A DNA stretch of 42,987 bases from JAAYBG01 sp964411675. Its GTDB lineage: Bacteria; Bacillota_I; Bacilli_A; ML615J-28; CAG-698. A program made the position numbers and the translations under genes. The stretch lies in contig CAYPLR010000010.1 of the NCBI GenBank assembly GCA_964411675.1, forward strand, positions 1-42,987, read 5' to 3'. Positions 1-7,312 of this stretch are shown here, one piece after another (position 1 is the first letter of the stretch; each line of letters begins with the position of its first letter). The notes under the pieces were generated by a model. That model was not told where the DNA came from, searched no databases, and worked only from the letters and a program-made list of their open reading frames with translations.

Positions 1-61
1 TTCCTGTACTTATGTTTGTTCTTTTTTTGTGAAATTTTCAAAAGATATTGACATAGGCCTT
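1..61. other. Left edge downstream of rnjA, nothing callable
   Basis: On the minus strand an ATG follows the rnjA stop after AAGGCCT, but its frame closes after 14 codons. No terminator hairpin is seen. Confidence 0.3.
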
Positions 62-1759
62 CTAATAAGTCATAAATATAGGAATAATCATCGGCTTTCG
101 TTCCGTTTTTTCATAAATGAAAGTCCCAAGCTCAGTACTGATTTGATTTTTTAAATAATTTTGGTTAAACTTCTTTGCTTTTTCAAAATAGTCTTCATAT
201 AACTCACATGCTTTATTCTTTATTTCATTAATAAGGCCTTCTGAATTTTTCATGTAAATAAAACCACGAGAAACGATGCTTGGCTCGATTCTTTGTTTGT
301 TGGTTTCATCGGTTGTAAATACGATTGCCAACATGCCATCATCTGATAATATTTTTCTTTCCTTGATAATATTGCTATCAACTAGATAATTGTTGGCATC
401 AATATAAATATTTCCCGAAGCAACAGCGTAATGAGAAAAGACTTTCTTTTCAGAAAAGGTAAGAACCTGACCATTGGCTAGTAAGAAACAATTTTCTGGA
501 GCAACCCCAGTATCAACAGCTAACTCAATGTGACGTTTTTGCATGGTATATTCCCCATGAATAGGAGCAAAATATTTTGGTTTTGTTAGAGCAAGCATAA
601 TTTTTAATTCTGTTTCGCTAGCATGACCAGAAGTATGAGTATCACTTAGTGGGCTGTTTACAATTACATTGGCACCGGCCCGATACAATTTATTAATGGT
701 ACGATTAATACTTTCTTGATTTCCAGGGATTGCTGAAGAAGAGAAAATAATGGTATCTCCTGGCATAATTTTTATATGCTTATGAGATCCATCAGCAATT
801 CTTGATAAAGCAGCTAGAGGTTCACCCTGACTACCTGTACTTAAAATCGTAATTTTTTCTGGAAGAATAGAAGGAAATTCTTTCGCTCCAATAAAAGTAC
901 CATTAGGAGCCTTGATATAATTCATCTTTTGAGCTACGTTTACTGTTTTTTCCATGCTTCTACCAAAAACAATTACTTTACGATTGTTTTCAACACTTGC
1001 TTCTACAATCTGCTGTACCCGATAAACGTTTGATGCAAAAGTAGAAATTAAGATTCTTCCTTTGATGTTTGCAAAAATGGTTTTTATGGAATCCCCTATT
1101 TTTCGTTCAGAAATAGAAAACTTGGTAACATTTGCATTAGTGCTATCAGATAATAAACATAAAACACCCTCCTCTGAAAATTTGGTTAATTTGATGTAAT
1201 CAGCATGACCAAAAAGGGGAGATAGATCAATTTTAAAATCACCAGTGTGAAGAATGTATCCTAGTCTTGTTTTAATTGCTATACCAGAAGAATCAGGAAT
1301 ACTATGATTGGTTTTAAAGAAAGAAACAGTAAAATTTTTAAAATTATAGATAGAATCGTTGGTGTATTCTACGATATTAATGGCGATATTGTTATGCTCG
1401 GACATTTTATTTTTAATAAGAACGACAGCTAAACCACAAGCATATACTTTAGGAATCTTAACATTTTTTAAAAGATAAGGGATACCACCAATATGATCTT
1501 CGTGTCCATGAGTGATGAACAGTCCAACAATTTTACTTTCGTTGGCTTTTAAATAAGAATAGTCGGGAATTATATAATCGACTCCATATGCATTATCAGG
1601 AAAAAGTATTCCAGAATCGATAATGATGATTTCATCTGCACACTCGACAACATACATATTTTTACCAACTTCACCCAAACCACCAAGAGCAAAAACCTTG
1701 ATATTATCATCATTGAAATGATCAATGATAGGTAATTGAGTTGTTTTTAAGTTTCGCAC
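62..1759 (-). CDS. rnjA: Ribonuclease J (J1-like), metallo-beta-lactamase/beta-CASP RNase
   Basis: RNase J is a cytoplasmic zinc enzyme with 5'-to-3' exonuclease and endonuclease activity in mRNA decay and rRNA maturation. The 565-aa protein has the metallo-beta-lactamase signature HGHEDH at residues 84-89, then TGDFKID, SDSTN, the beta-CASP core and the IHGEY stretch. It ends in KTERKPMIIPI, like the C-terminus of Bacillus J1. The intact catalytic motif argues for J1 rather than J2. The start is a GTG at 1757-1759, six bases after an AGGAGG ribosome binding site; no in-frame ATG is as well placed. Length is normal for the family. It is transcribed divergently from the YhhN gene. TATAAT-like -10 elements lie upstream around 1804-1824 but without a good -35. 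In Bacillus rnjA also lies near a deformylase gene, as here. Confidence 0.95.
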   Translation of the reverse strand: MRNLKTTQLPIIDHFNDDNIKVFALGGLGEVGKNMYVVECADEIIIIDSGILFPDNAYGVDYIIPDYSYLKANESKIVGLFITHGHEDHIGGIPYLLKNVKIPKVYACGLAVVLIKNKMSEHNNIAINIVEYTNDSIYNFKNFTVSFFKTNHSIPDSSGIAIKTRLGYILHTGDFKIDLSPLFGHADYIKLTKFSEEGVLCLLSDSTNANVTKFSISERKIGDSIKTIFANIKGRILISTFASNVYRVQQIVEASVENNRKVIVFGRSMEKTVNVAQKMNYIKAPNGTFIGAKEFPSILPEKITILSTGSQGEPLAALSRIADGSHKHIKIMPGDTIIFSSSAIPGNQESINRTINKLYRAGANVIVNSPLSDTHTSGHASETELKIMLALTKPKYFAPIHGEYTMQKRHIELAVDTGVAPENCFLLANGQVLTFSEKKVFSHYAVASGNIYIDANNYLVDSNIIKERKILSDDGMLAIVFTTDETNKQRIEPSIVSRGFIYMKNSEGLINEIKNKACELYEDYFEKAKKFNQNYLKNQISTELGTFIYEKTERKPMIIPIFMTY

Positions 1760-1807
1760 AAAAATCCTCCTTTCTATTGAGATAATTTTGTTTTCATATA
1801 TTTATTA

Positions 1808-1840
1808 TACATACATGTATTATACACAAAAATGTATGTA
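1808..1840. repeat. Inverted repeat in the rnjA/YhhN divergent promoter region
   Basis: TACATACAT (1808-1816) is matched by its perfect complement ATGTATGTA (1832-1840) across a 15-nt AT-rich spacer. It overlaps the two possible -10 boxes for rnjA (minus-strand TATAAT at 1804-1809 and 1819-1824). It could be an operator; no regulator is identified. Confidence 0.4.
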
Positions 1841-1864
1841 AAAGAAAGAATAAAACGGTTTTAG

Positions 1865-1893
1865 TTGTTCTAAAGATAGAATCATGCTACAAT
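1865..1893 (+). promoter_or_regulatory. Sigma-A-type promoter for the YhhN gene
   Basis: TTGTTC (1865-1870), 17-nt spacer, TACAAT (1888-1893), followed by AAAGGAG before the start codon at 1930. Confidence 0.6.
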
Positions 1894-1929
1894 AAAGCCA
1901 TAAAATATAATGTAACTAAAGGAGAAACC

Positions 1930-2625
1930 ATGTTATATTTGTTTGTTATTATAGGACTCATGATAATTTCTATGTCTTTTTACATGTATTATCATTTTAA
2001 AGTATCGAGAGAAACTAACCTTGTTTTTAAATTGATCACTAGTTTCTGGTTTGTTTTATTAGGGATTGTTGCAATATTGATCAAAGAGGATAAAAATATT
2101 AATTTGAGTATATTAATGCTAATAGGATTACTTTGTGGATTCCTAGGAGATGCTATTTTAGGATTACGAAAAACCACATCTGAAAGTAATAAGGTTTTTT
2201 TTGGTATGGGATTAATTGTCTTCATAATAGGAAATATTTTTTATTCTCGCGCTTATCTTACTTTTAGTGCGTATCCAAAGTACATTTACTTTTTCATTGC
2301 TATGGTCATCACGATGATTTTAATTGTTGTTTTAGAATTAACTAAGGTTAAATTAGGATATTTTCGAATCCCCAATTATATTTATGCCTATGTTTCTTCC
2401 TTCTTATTAGTTACTGTCGTTATGGGGATGATTTCAAATGCTTCAGCAGGTATGATATTGGCTTTGTTAGGGGTTATTAGTTTTGTTACATCAGACTTAA
2501 TTTTAAGCTATTTATATTTTAAAAAAATTAATCCTATTAAATTTAGAATTTATAAATACATTAATATCATTACCTATTGCTTTGGTCAAGCGTTAATTGC
2601 CTTCAGTATATATTTTTTAATATAA
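1930..2625 (+). CDS. YhhN-family integral membrane protein (lysoplasmalogenase-like)
   Basis: 231-aa, very hydrophobic protein with about eight predicted membrane segments. The pattern GLLCGFLGDAILGLR near residue 70, then VFFGMGLIVFIIGNIFYSRAYL, then the late FVTSDLILSY fits the YhhN/TMEM86 family (PF07947). Animal members of that family hydrolyse the vinyl-ether bond of lysoplasmalogens; the role in bacteria is mostly untested. The start ATG follows AAAGGAG with normal spacing. It is a single-gene unit: its own promoter lies upstream and the stop codon sits at the base of a terminator hairpin shared with def. The family call is by motif only; the substrate is unknown. Confidence 0.75.
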   Translation: MLYLFVIIGLMIISMSFYMYYHFKVSRETNLVFKLITSFWFVLLGIVAILIKEDKNINLSILMLIGLLCGFLGDAILGLRKTTSESNKVFFGMGLIVFIIGNIFYSRAYLTFSAYPKYIYFFIAMVITMILIVVLELTKVKLGYFRIPNYIYAYVSSFLLVTVVMGMISNASAGMILALLGVISFVTSDLILSYLYFKKINPIKFRIYKYINIITYCFGQALIAFSIYFLI

Positions 2626-2647
2626 AAAACCTCTCTTGAGGTTTTTT
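2624..2647. terminator. Bidirectional terminator between the YhhN gene and def
   Basis: A 10-bp stem AAAAAACCTC/GAGGTTTTTT with loop TCTT, with A- and T-runs on its sides so it can act on both strands. Both flanking TAA stops overlap the stem (2623-2625 plus, 2646-2648 minus). Confidence 0.85.
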
Positions 2648-3272
2648 ATTTATGCTCGACTGTTTCTTCCTCTTGTTGCTTAAAGATAACAGGATGTGAG
2701 TTTTCTGGGACATAAAATGGATCTTCTTTGTTAATTCGATCATAAAAAAGCTTTCCATGAAGATGATCATATTCGTGCTGAAAAACGATGGCAAGGTATC
2801 CTTCCAATTTTAAGACTGTTGGCTGCAGTTCTTGAGTTTCAAAATTATATAAATAAACAGAAGCTTTGATTCTCTTATAACGATGAACCAGTCCTTTTAT
2901 AGTTTTATCAACAGATAAGCAACCTTCTCCTGCTTCTAGATAAGTCATCTCTTCAGAATGAGAAATAATTTTTGGATTGATGACACAGTAGTTGTGAAAA
3001 TCCCCTTTCTCATCAAAAGCAAGAATACAAAACATTTGTTTTAAAACATCAATTTGAGGAGCAGCAAGACCTACACCAGGACGTAGTTTGTATTTTTCAA
3101 CAAGTTCATCCTCATAACCGTTCCATAGATAATCATTCATTAATTTTAAAATGGTGATTTCTTCACTTGATAATGGTATATTTAAAGGAAGAGATTTTCG
3201 CCTTAAATCGGGATGATCATCTTTGATGATATCAGAGTATAAAAGCATATCTTTTGTTATTAAATCGTTCAT
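2646..3272 (-). CDS. def: Peptide deformylase
   Basis: Removes the N-terminal formyl group from new proteins using a bound metal (Fe2+ or Zn2+) in the cytoplasm. All three signature motifs are present: GVGLAAPQ (66-73), EGCLS (116-120, metal ligand C118) and HEYDH (166-170, ligands H166 and H170, catalytic E167). The length of 208 aa and the extra segment between the first two motifs fit the type 2 Gram-positive enzymes (DefB). The start ATG is preceded by an AGAGGT ribosome binding site. A minus-strand promoter lies just upstream. It is monocistronic as far as can be seen. Confidence 0.95.
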   Translation of the reverse strand: MNDLITKDMLLYSDIIKDDHPDLRRKSLPLNIPLSSEEITILKLMNDYLWNGYEDELVEKYKLRPGVGLAAPQIDVLKQMFCILAFDEKGDFHNYCVINPKIISHSEEMTYLEAGEGCLSVDKTIKGLVHRYKRIKASVYLYNFETQELQPTVLKLEGYLAIVFQHEYDHLHGKLFYDRINKEDPFYVPENSHPVIFKQQEEETVEHK

Positions 3273-3290
3273 AAAAATTACCTCTTTTTT

Positions 3291-3318
3291 ATTATAACAT
3301 ATTTTATATAAAAAGCAA
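3291..3318 (-). promoter_or_regulatory. Sigma-A-type promoter for def
   Basis: On the minus strand: TTGCTT (3318-3313), 16-nt spacer, TATAAT (3296-3291). Confidence 0.6.
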
Positions 3319-3350
3319 TTCTGATGCTTGATATAAAAGAATAAATTATC

Positions 3351-3379
3351 TTGGAAAACACTGAAAAAAATGGTAAAAT
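3351..3379 (+). promoter_or_regulatory. Promoter for the UPF0223/RsuA pair
   Basis: TTGGAA (3351-3356), 17-nt spacer, TAAAAT (3374-3379). Confidence 0.55.
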
Positions 3380-3395
3380 ATCTTAAGGTGATTGT

Positions 3396-3647
3396 ATGGA
3401 AAAAGATTATAAAATAGATTTTGAGATGTTTGAAACGCTAGAAATTGTAAAGATTATTGATTTTTTTATTCTAGTTGAGCAAGCTCAAAAGAAAAAAGTA
3501 AGTAAAGAAAAGATGATTGTTTGCTATCGCGAGTATCAACAAATCTTAAACAATAAAACACTAGAGAAAAAATATGATAAAATGCTTTATGATAAGGCAG
3601 AAGTATCTATTTATCAAACAATGAAAAAATATCTAGATAGGCCATAA
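3396..3647 (+). CDS. UPF0223 family protein (YktA-like)
   Basis: 83-aa soluble, mainly helical protein. The layout YKIDFEMFETLEIVKIIDFF, then a Lys-rich turn, CYREYQQILNNK and a final SIYQTMKKYL resembles the UPF0223 family (PF05256, Bacillus YktA), whose function is unknown. Length is right for the family. The ATG at 3396 follows AAGGTG. The next gene, an RsuA-type pseudouridine synthase, starts only four bases after the stop, so the two are almost certainly co-transcribed. That suggests, but does not show, a link to RNA or ribosome biology. Confidence 0.75.
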   Translation: MEKDYKIDFEMFETLEIVKIIDFFILVEQAQKKKVSKEKMIVCYREYQQILNNKTLEKKYDKMLYDKAEVSIYQTMKKYLDRP

Positions 3648-3651
3648 AACA

Positions 3652-4365
3652 ATGAGACTAGATAAGTATGTATCCCAAGTATTGGGTGTAACGAGAAATG
3701 AAGCCCGTCAATTAATAAAGGCTAAAGAGATCACCATTGAGTTTAAAAACTATTTGCATAACGATGATACGATAGATGAAATTAAGGATATTGTTTATTA
3801 CAAAGGTCGCAAGTTGGATTATTTGAAGTATGTTTATATTATGCTTAACAAACCTCAAGGAATTCTTTCGGCTACTGTTGATAAAAAAGATCCAACAGTT
3901 TTGGACTTGGTAAAAGAATATCAGAAATATGATTTAGCGATGATAGGCCGTTTGGATAAAGACACAGAAGGGCTCTTTATTCTTACCAATGATGGAGCGC
4001 TTGTTCATCGCTTGACGGCTCCAAACAAGAATGTTTTTAAGAAGTATTATGTTGAAGTAAATGGTAAATGGACAGCAGAAGATGTAACAAGGTTCCAAGA
4101 GGGCTTAGAGATATTTGATGGTAAAAAGAATTTATTCTTAACAAAACCAGCCAAATTAGAAATTCTTTCTGATTGTAAAGCCTATGTTTCTATCAGTGAA
4201 GGAAAGTATCATCAAATTAAAAAAATGTGTTTAAAGGTAGGAAAAGAAGTAACCTACTTAAAACGCATTGCGATTGGAAAATTGCAATTGGATGAAAAAC
4301 TTCCCATTGGTGGGTATCGATTACTAACCGATGAAGAAATTGAAATATTAAAAGAAAATGAATAA
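3652..4365 (+). CDS. rsuA: RsuA/RluB/E-type pseudouridine synthase
   Basis: Converts a specific uridine in rRNA (U516 of 16S rRNA for RsuA) to pseudouridine. An S4 RNA-binding domain at residues 1-60 (MRLDKYVSQVLGVTRNEARQLI) is followed by the catalytic domain with GRLDKDTEGLFILTNDG, which holds the catalytic Asp, and the KYHQIKKM motif near residue 185. The 237-aa length fits the family. The ribosome binding site is weak (only TAGG-like), so translation is probably coupled to the upstream UPF0223 gene four bases away. RsuA is preferred over RluB because of size; the exact target cannot be fixed from sequence alone. Confidence 0.85.
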   Translation: MRLDKYVSQVLGVTRNEARQLIKAKEITIEFKNYLHNDDTIDEIKDIVYYKGRKLDYLKYVYIMLNKPQGILSATVDKKDPTVLDLVKEYQKYDLAMIGRLDKDTEGLFILTNDGALVHRLTAPNKNVFKKYYVEVNGKWTAEDVTRFQEGLEIFDGKKNLFLTKPAKLEILSDCKAYVSISEGKYHQIKKMCLKVGKEVTYLKRIAIGKLQLDEKLPIGGYRLLTDEEIEILKENE

Positions 4366-4450
4366 AACTCTTTCGTTTGTTACTGGGCTTCTAAAGGGAA
4401 TATAATTCCTGTTTGCCATAGAAACACCATAACAGAGAAAGAGTTTTTTT
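4364..4450 (+). terminator. Long branched terminator-like RNA element after the RsuA gene
   Basis: An 11-bp outer stem (4364-4374 with 4437-4447, AAAACTCTTTC/GAAAGAGTTTT) ends in a T-run to 4450. Its 62-nt interior is itself structured: GTTA(C)TGG pairs with CCATAAC, and inside lie the small hairpins GGAAT-ATA-ATTCC and TGTTT-GCCATAG-AAACA. A simple terminator would not need this interior. It also ends the convergent minus gene. Confidence 0.65.
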
Positions 4451-4802
4451 AAATTCCCCAGCAAGAAAAAGGAGAAGCTTTTAGAAGGACTGAAGCAAGT
4501 ATGGCCAAACCAAATCCCCAAAAGAGCATTTTTGCATTGCGTGGTTTTTCTTTGTTCCAAATGACTCCTAAGATAATCCCAACAAAAGGAATGAAAAGAC
4601 CTAATAGAAACCAACCCAAAGAACCATCATCTTTTATATTAGAATCCGTACGCTTATGTTCTGAATATTCACTTTTTGTTTCTTGAATTGTTGAGAGAGT
4701 TGGTTTTTCTTGATTTTCATTTTTGTTTGTCTTACCACAGTTGCAACAAACAACAAAATCATCTTCCATTTCAGCTCCACAATACTCGCAATATTTTTTC
4801 AT
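4449..4802 (-). CDS. Small zinc-ribbon membrane protein
   Basis: 117-aa protein read from the ATG at 4800-4802, which has an AGGTGA ribosome binding site seven bases upstream; a longer reading adds an unconvincing hydrophobic stretch without its own site. The N-terminus is a zinc ribbon, CEYCGAEMEDDFVVCCNCG, with two CxxC knuckles. A polar linker follows, then two hydrophobic segments (GWFLLGLFIPFVGIILGVIW and MLFWGFGLAILASVLL) that should span the membrane. Such zinc-ribbon/membrane proteins are common in Firmicutes and mostly uncharacterised. The TAA stop is formed by the end of the terminator T-run of the convergent gene. Function unknown. Confidence 0.75.
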   Translation of the reverse strand: MKKYCEYCGAEMEDDFVVCCNCGKTNKNENQEKPTLSTIQETKSEYSEHKRTDSNIKDDGSLGWFLLGLFIPFVGIILGVIWNKEKPRNAKMLFWGFGLAILASVLLKASPFSCWGI

Positions 4803-4908
4803 TGAAAATTCACCTCGTAATATTATACAATATATTAATAAAAAAAACAAAAAAAGATTTTTAATTGAATCGTGTGTTATAATAAGAACATAAATATAAG
4901 GAGGACAT

Positions 4909-6120
4909 ATGATTACAATTGCAATTTTAGGCATGGGAGCAAGAGGGTTTACTTATGCACAAGCGATAGGTGAACTCGAAGACGTAAAAGTTACTCATGT
5001 ATGTGAAGTAAATCCAATAAAAAAAGAATTGGTCAAGCAGATGTTCAAAATTGAAGAAAATAATTACTATATCTCAGATGATGAATTTTTAAGTAAAGGA
5101 AAACTAGCTGATATTTTAATTATCTCAACAATGGATCAATGGCATTATAAACATGCTATGAAAGCACTAGATTTAGGATATGATATTTTATTAGAAAAGC
5201 CAATTGCATCAACAGAAAAACAATGTCAAGAAATCGCAGAAAAAGCAAAAAAATTGAATCGTAAAGTAGCAATTTGCCATGTTTTACGATATACACCTTT
5301 TTATAATAAATTAAAAGAAGTGATTGATAGTAATGTTATAGGAAAAGTAAGGTCAATTACTCAAACAGAAAATATCGGTTATTATCATTATGCTCATAGT
5401 TATGTTAGAGGTAATTGGCATCGTGGAGACGTAACGTCACCAATGGTAGTTGCAAAGAGTTGTCACGATTTTGATATCATTAAGTGGTTGATAGGCTCCA
5501 ATTGCACAGCTATTTCTTCTTTTGGAAGTCTTGAGTACTTTAAAAAAGAAAATGCTCCTATAGGAAGTGCAAAGAATTGTTATCAATGCAAGGTTGATTG
5601 TGCTTATAATGCCCTTAACTTTTATAAGAAAAATCCAAGATGGTTTATGATTTTCTCTCTTGATCCTGATGTTGAAAAAGTATTAAGTAATCCTGAACAC
5701 CCTTATGGGAAATGTGTTTATCAATGTGATAATAATGTTCCTGATAATCAAATTATTAACATGTTATTTGCTAATCATGCTGTAGCACAGTTAAATATTA
5801 CTGCATTTTCCAATGAGATGCATCGTAATATAAAAATACACGGAACAATAGGAGAAATAGAGGGTGATCTTGAAGCAATGTCGATGACAGTAAAAGTATT
5901 CGGTGGAAAAACAGAAACAATTGATGTTAGAAATATTGCTAGTGATTTTTCTGGGCACTCTGGCGGAGATAAACGAATGATTAAAGACTTAATTAATAAT
6001 ATTAGAAATAAGAAAGATAAGATAACAATAACAGAGATTAATGAGGCTTTAGAAAGCCATAAGATGGCGTTTAAGGCTGAAGAATCAAGATTATCAGGGG
6101 GACAATTAAAAACGATTTAA
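4909..6120 (+). CDS. Gfo/Idh/MocA family NAD(P)-dependent oxidoreductase
   Basis: 403-aa cytoplasmic dehydrogenase. The N-terminal Rossmann fold has GMGARG (8-13), the family hallmark EKP is at 96-98, and KSCHDFDIIKW near 183-193 carries the usual His/Asp active-site region. Members oxidise or reduce sugars, inositols and related compounds; the substrate here cannot be read. A cysteine set C224-x2-C227-x3-C231 with C269 and C273 is present. I recall similar Cys in a subgroup of this family, where they may bind a metal. The ATG is preceded by AAGGAGG. A TATAAT (4878-4883) lies upstream with a poor -35. It appears monocistronic, divergent from the zinc-ribbon gene. Confidence 0.85.
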   Translation: MITIAILGMGARGFTYAQAIGELEDVKVTHVCEVNPIKKELVKQMFKIEENNYYISDDEFLSKGKLADILIISTMDQWHYKHAMKALDLGYDILLEKPIASTEKQCQEIAEKAKKLNRKVAICHVLRYTPFYNKLKEVIDSNVIGKVRSITQTENIGYYHYAHSYVRGNWHRGDVTSPMVVAKSCHDFDIIKWLIGSNCTAISSFGSLEYFKKENAPIGSAKNCYQCKVDCAYNALNFYKKNPRWFMIFSLDPDVEKVLSNPEHPYGKCVYQCDNNVPDNQIINMLFANHAVAQLNITAFSNEMHRNIKIHGTIGEIEGDLEAMSMTVKVFGGKTETIDVRNIASDFSGHSGGDKRMIKDLINNIRNKKDKITITEINEALESHKMAFKAEESRLSGGQLKTI

Positions 6121-6147
6121 TCTTGAAAAGATGTTAAGTAAAAATAC

Positions 6148-6176
6148 TTGACAACGGTTGATTGTTGTGGTATACT
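6148..6176 (+). promoter_or_regulatory. Strong sigma-A promoter for rpsP-khpA
   Basis: A perfect TTGACA (6148-6153), 17-nt spacer, TATACT (6171-6176). Confidence 0.85.
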
Positions 6177-6208
6177 TATCAAAGAATGAAAACAAGGAGG
6201 TATTATTT

Positions 6209-6475
6209 ATGGCTGTAAAGTTAAGATTACAAAGATTCGGGGCAAAAAAGAGACCGTTTTATCGTGTTGTTGCAACGAATAGCACAAGTCCTAGAGATGG
6301 ACGTTTTATTGAAATAATCGGCACATATCATCCAATTGAAAAAAATGATGTAATTAAAATCGACGAACAAAAAGCTCTAGAATGGTTGGCAAAAGGAGCA
6401 CAACCTACAGATACAGTAAAATCTTTATTCAGTAAATTAGGAATAAATGAAAAGTTTCTTAATAGTAAAAAGTAG
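6209..6475 (+). CDS. rpsP: 30S ribosomal protein S16
   Basis: 88-aa S16, a small-subunit assembly protein. The sequence MAVKLRLQRFGAKKRPFYRV and the following DGRFIEIIGTYHP are diagnostic. The start is the ATG at 6209, preceded by AAGGAGG; a longer in-frame reading from 6158 would run through the promoter and is rejected. It is first in a two-gene unit with khpA, eight bases downstream. In most Firmicutes this operon continues into rimM, trmD and rplS; here a metal block intervenes. Confidence 0.97.
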   Translation: MAVKLRLQRFGAKKRPFYRVVATNSTSPRDGRFIEIIGTYHPIEKNDVIKIDEQKALEWLAKGAQPTDTVKSLFSKLGINEKFLNSKK

Positions 6476-6483
6476 GAAAGAAC

Positions 6484-6735
6484 ATGCAAGAAATTAATTA
6501 CGAAAAGTTTTTGTGTGATCTAATCAAACCATTGGTGTTATTTCCTGATGAAGTGGCTGTTAAGATTTTGTCAGAAGAAGAAAACACAATTATGGTTCAA
6601 ATCATTGTAAATCCTGATGATATAGGACGAATAATCGGTAAAAAAGGAAGAGTTATTAATTCAATTAGAACAATAGCTTATGCTTCTGCATCAAGATTCG
6701 GGAAGAAAATTGAGATTTCTGTTGATTCATTTTAA
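6484..6735 (+). CDS. khpA: KH-domain RNA-binding protein KhpA (YlqC)
   Basis: 83-aa single-KH protein. The KH loop GKKG is at 52-55 in IGRIIGKKGRVINSIRTIA. KhpA (YlqC) partners KhpB/EloR and binds RNA in the cytoplasm, affecting cell elongation and division in streptococci. It sits directly after rpsP, the standard place for ylqC in Firmicutes. It ends at a strong terminator, so rpsP-khpA is a separate transcript from rimM-trmD in this genome. Confidence 0.92.
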   Translation: MQEINYEKFLCDLIKPLVLFPDEVAVKILSEEENTIMVQIIVNPDDIGRIIGKKGRVINSIRTIAYASASRFGKKIEISVDSF

Positions 6736-6754
6736 TCATTTAAAAGTAATATTG

Positions 6755-6788
6755 AAAAAAAAGAAAGCTAAAAATAGCTTTCTTTTTT
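6755..6788. terminator. Bidirectional terminator between khpA and the DtxR-type repressor
   Basis: A 14-bp stem (6757-6770 with 6775-6788, core AAGAAAGCTA/TAGCTTTCTT), AAAA loop, A-run on one side and T-run on the other. The repressor's TAA stop (6787-6789) lies in the T-run. Confidence 0.9.
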
Positions 6789-7149
6789 ATTTTATGAATT
6801 TTTCTATTTTCTCAAAGGTTTCATCACTGATTACATGTTCTATTTTACAGCAATCTAATTCTGCAATTTCGGAAGAAACACCCAATTTTATAAGAAATAA
6901 TTTTATTTTATTGTGCCGATTTAAAATTTCATTGGCTTGAAGACGACCCATTTCTGTTAGTAAAATGGCACTATAACTTTCTTTTTCAATTAGGCCAGCA
7001 GTTTTTAGTGCGTTCATTGCTTTTGTAACACCAGGCCGAGAAACATTTAAAAGTTGGGCTATTTCACTTGTCTTTACAATTCCATGTTTTTGTTCAAGCA
7101 TTAGTATTGCTTCTAGATAATCTTCATTTGCTTTAGTTAGTTCTTTCAT
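6787..7149 (-). CDS. DtxR/MntR-family metal-dependent repressor, probably iron-responsive
   Basis: 120-aa winged-helix repressor. An N-terminal helix-turn-helix (VKTSEIAQLLNVSRPGVTKAMNAL) is followed by a dimerisation/metal domain. Candidate metal ligands by comparison with MntR and DtxR are D10, E13, H79, C101, E104 and H105. The segment DCCKIEHVIS resembles the DtxR primary site (Cys-x-x-Glu-His) rather than the MntR form with Glu, which favours Fe2+. It lacks the SH3-like C-terminal domain of full DtxR and is a little shorter than MntR (about 142 aa). It is divergent from feoAB, and a dyad at 7284-7299 on that promoter is the likely target. The start ATG follows AGGAGA. Confidence 0.85.
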   Translation of the reverse strand: MKELTKANEDYLEAILMLEQKHGIVKTSEIAQLLNVSRPGVTKAMNALKTAGLIEKESYSAILLTEMGRLQANEILNRHNKIKLFLIKLGVSSEIAELDCCKIEHVISDETFEKIEKFIK

Positions 7150-7169
7150 AGATGGTATCTCCTAAAACA

Positions 7170-7198
7170 ATTATATCAAAAAAAAGTAAAAAAAACAA
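7170..7198 (-). promoter_or_regulatory. Promoter of the DtxR-type repressor gene
   Basis: Minus strand: TTGTTT (7198-7193), 17-nt spacer, TATAAT (7175-7170) with an extended TG one base before it. Confidence 0.6.
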
Positions 7199-7216
7199 AA
7201 AAAGAATCTTTTTATT

Positions 7217-7244
7217 TGAAAACGATTTTAACAAAACGTTTTAT
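7217..7244. promoter_or_regulatory. Two adjacent cre-like dyads upstream of feoA
   Basis: TGAAAACGATTTTA (7217-7230, one mismatch to the CcpA cre consensus) and ACAAAACGTTTTAT (7231-7244) have CG centres 14 bp apart, just upstream of the feo promoter. This is a weak match; it could also be chance in AT-rich DNA. Confidence 0.3.
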
Positions 7245-7255
7245 TACTATTTTAA

Positions 7256-7283
7256 TTGACAAAAAAATAGGATATGATATAAT
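7256..7283 (+). promoter_or_regulatory. Promoter of the feo operon
   Basis: A perfect TTGACA (7256-7261), 16-nt spacer, TATAAT (7278-7283) with an extended TG. Confidence 0.85.
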
Positions 7284-7299
7284 GTTAACCGTGGTTAAC
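7284..7299. promoter_or_regulatory. Operator dyad at the feo transcription start
   Basis: GTTAACC-GT-GGTTAAC, a perfect 7-bp inverted repeat directly after the -10 box. GGTTA/TAACC half-sites are typical of DtxR-family boxes, and the repressor is encoded divergently. Binding here would block initiation. Confidence 0.7.
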
Positions 7300-7312
7300 T
7301 TATGGAGGACTT

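Noticed and set aside
4348..4614. 88-aa minus-strand open frame over the terminator and zinc-ribbon gene
   Set aside because: It overlaps the zinc-ribbon gene in another frame on the same strand, runs through the terminator and has no ribosome binding site or recognisable sequence.
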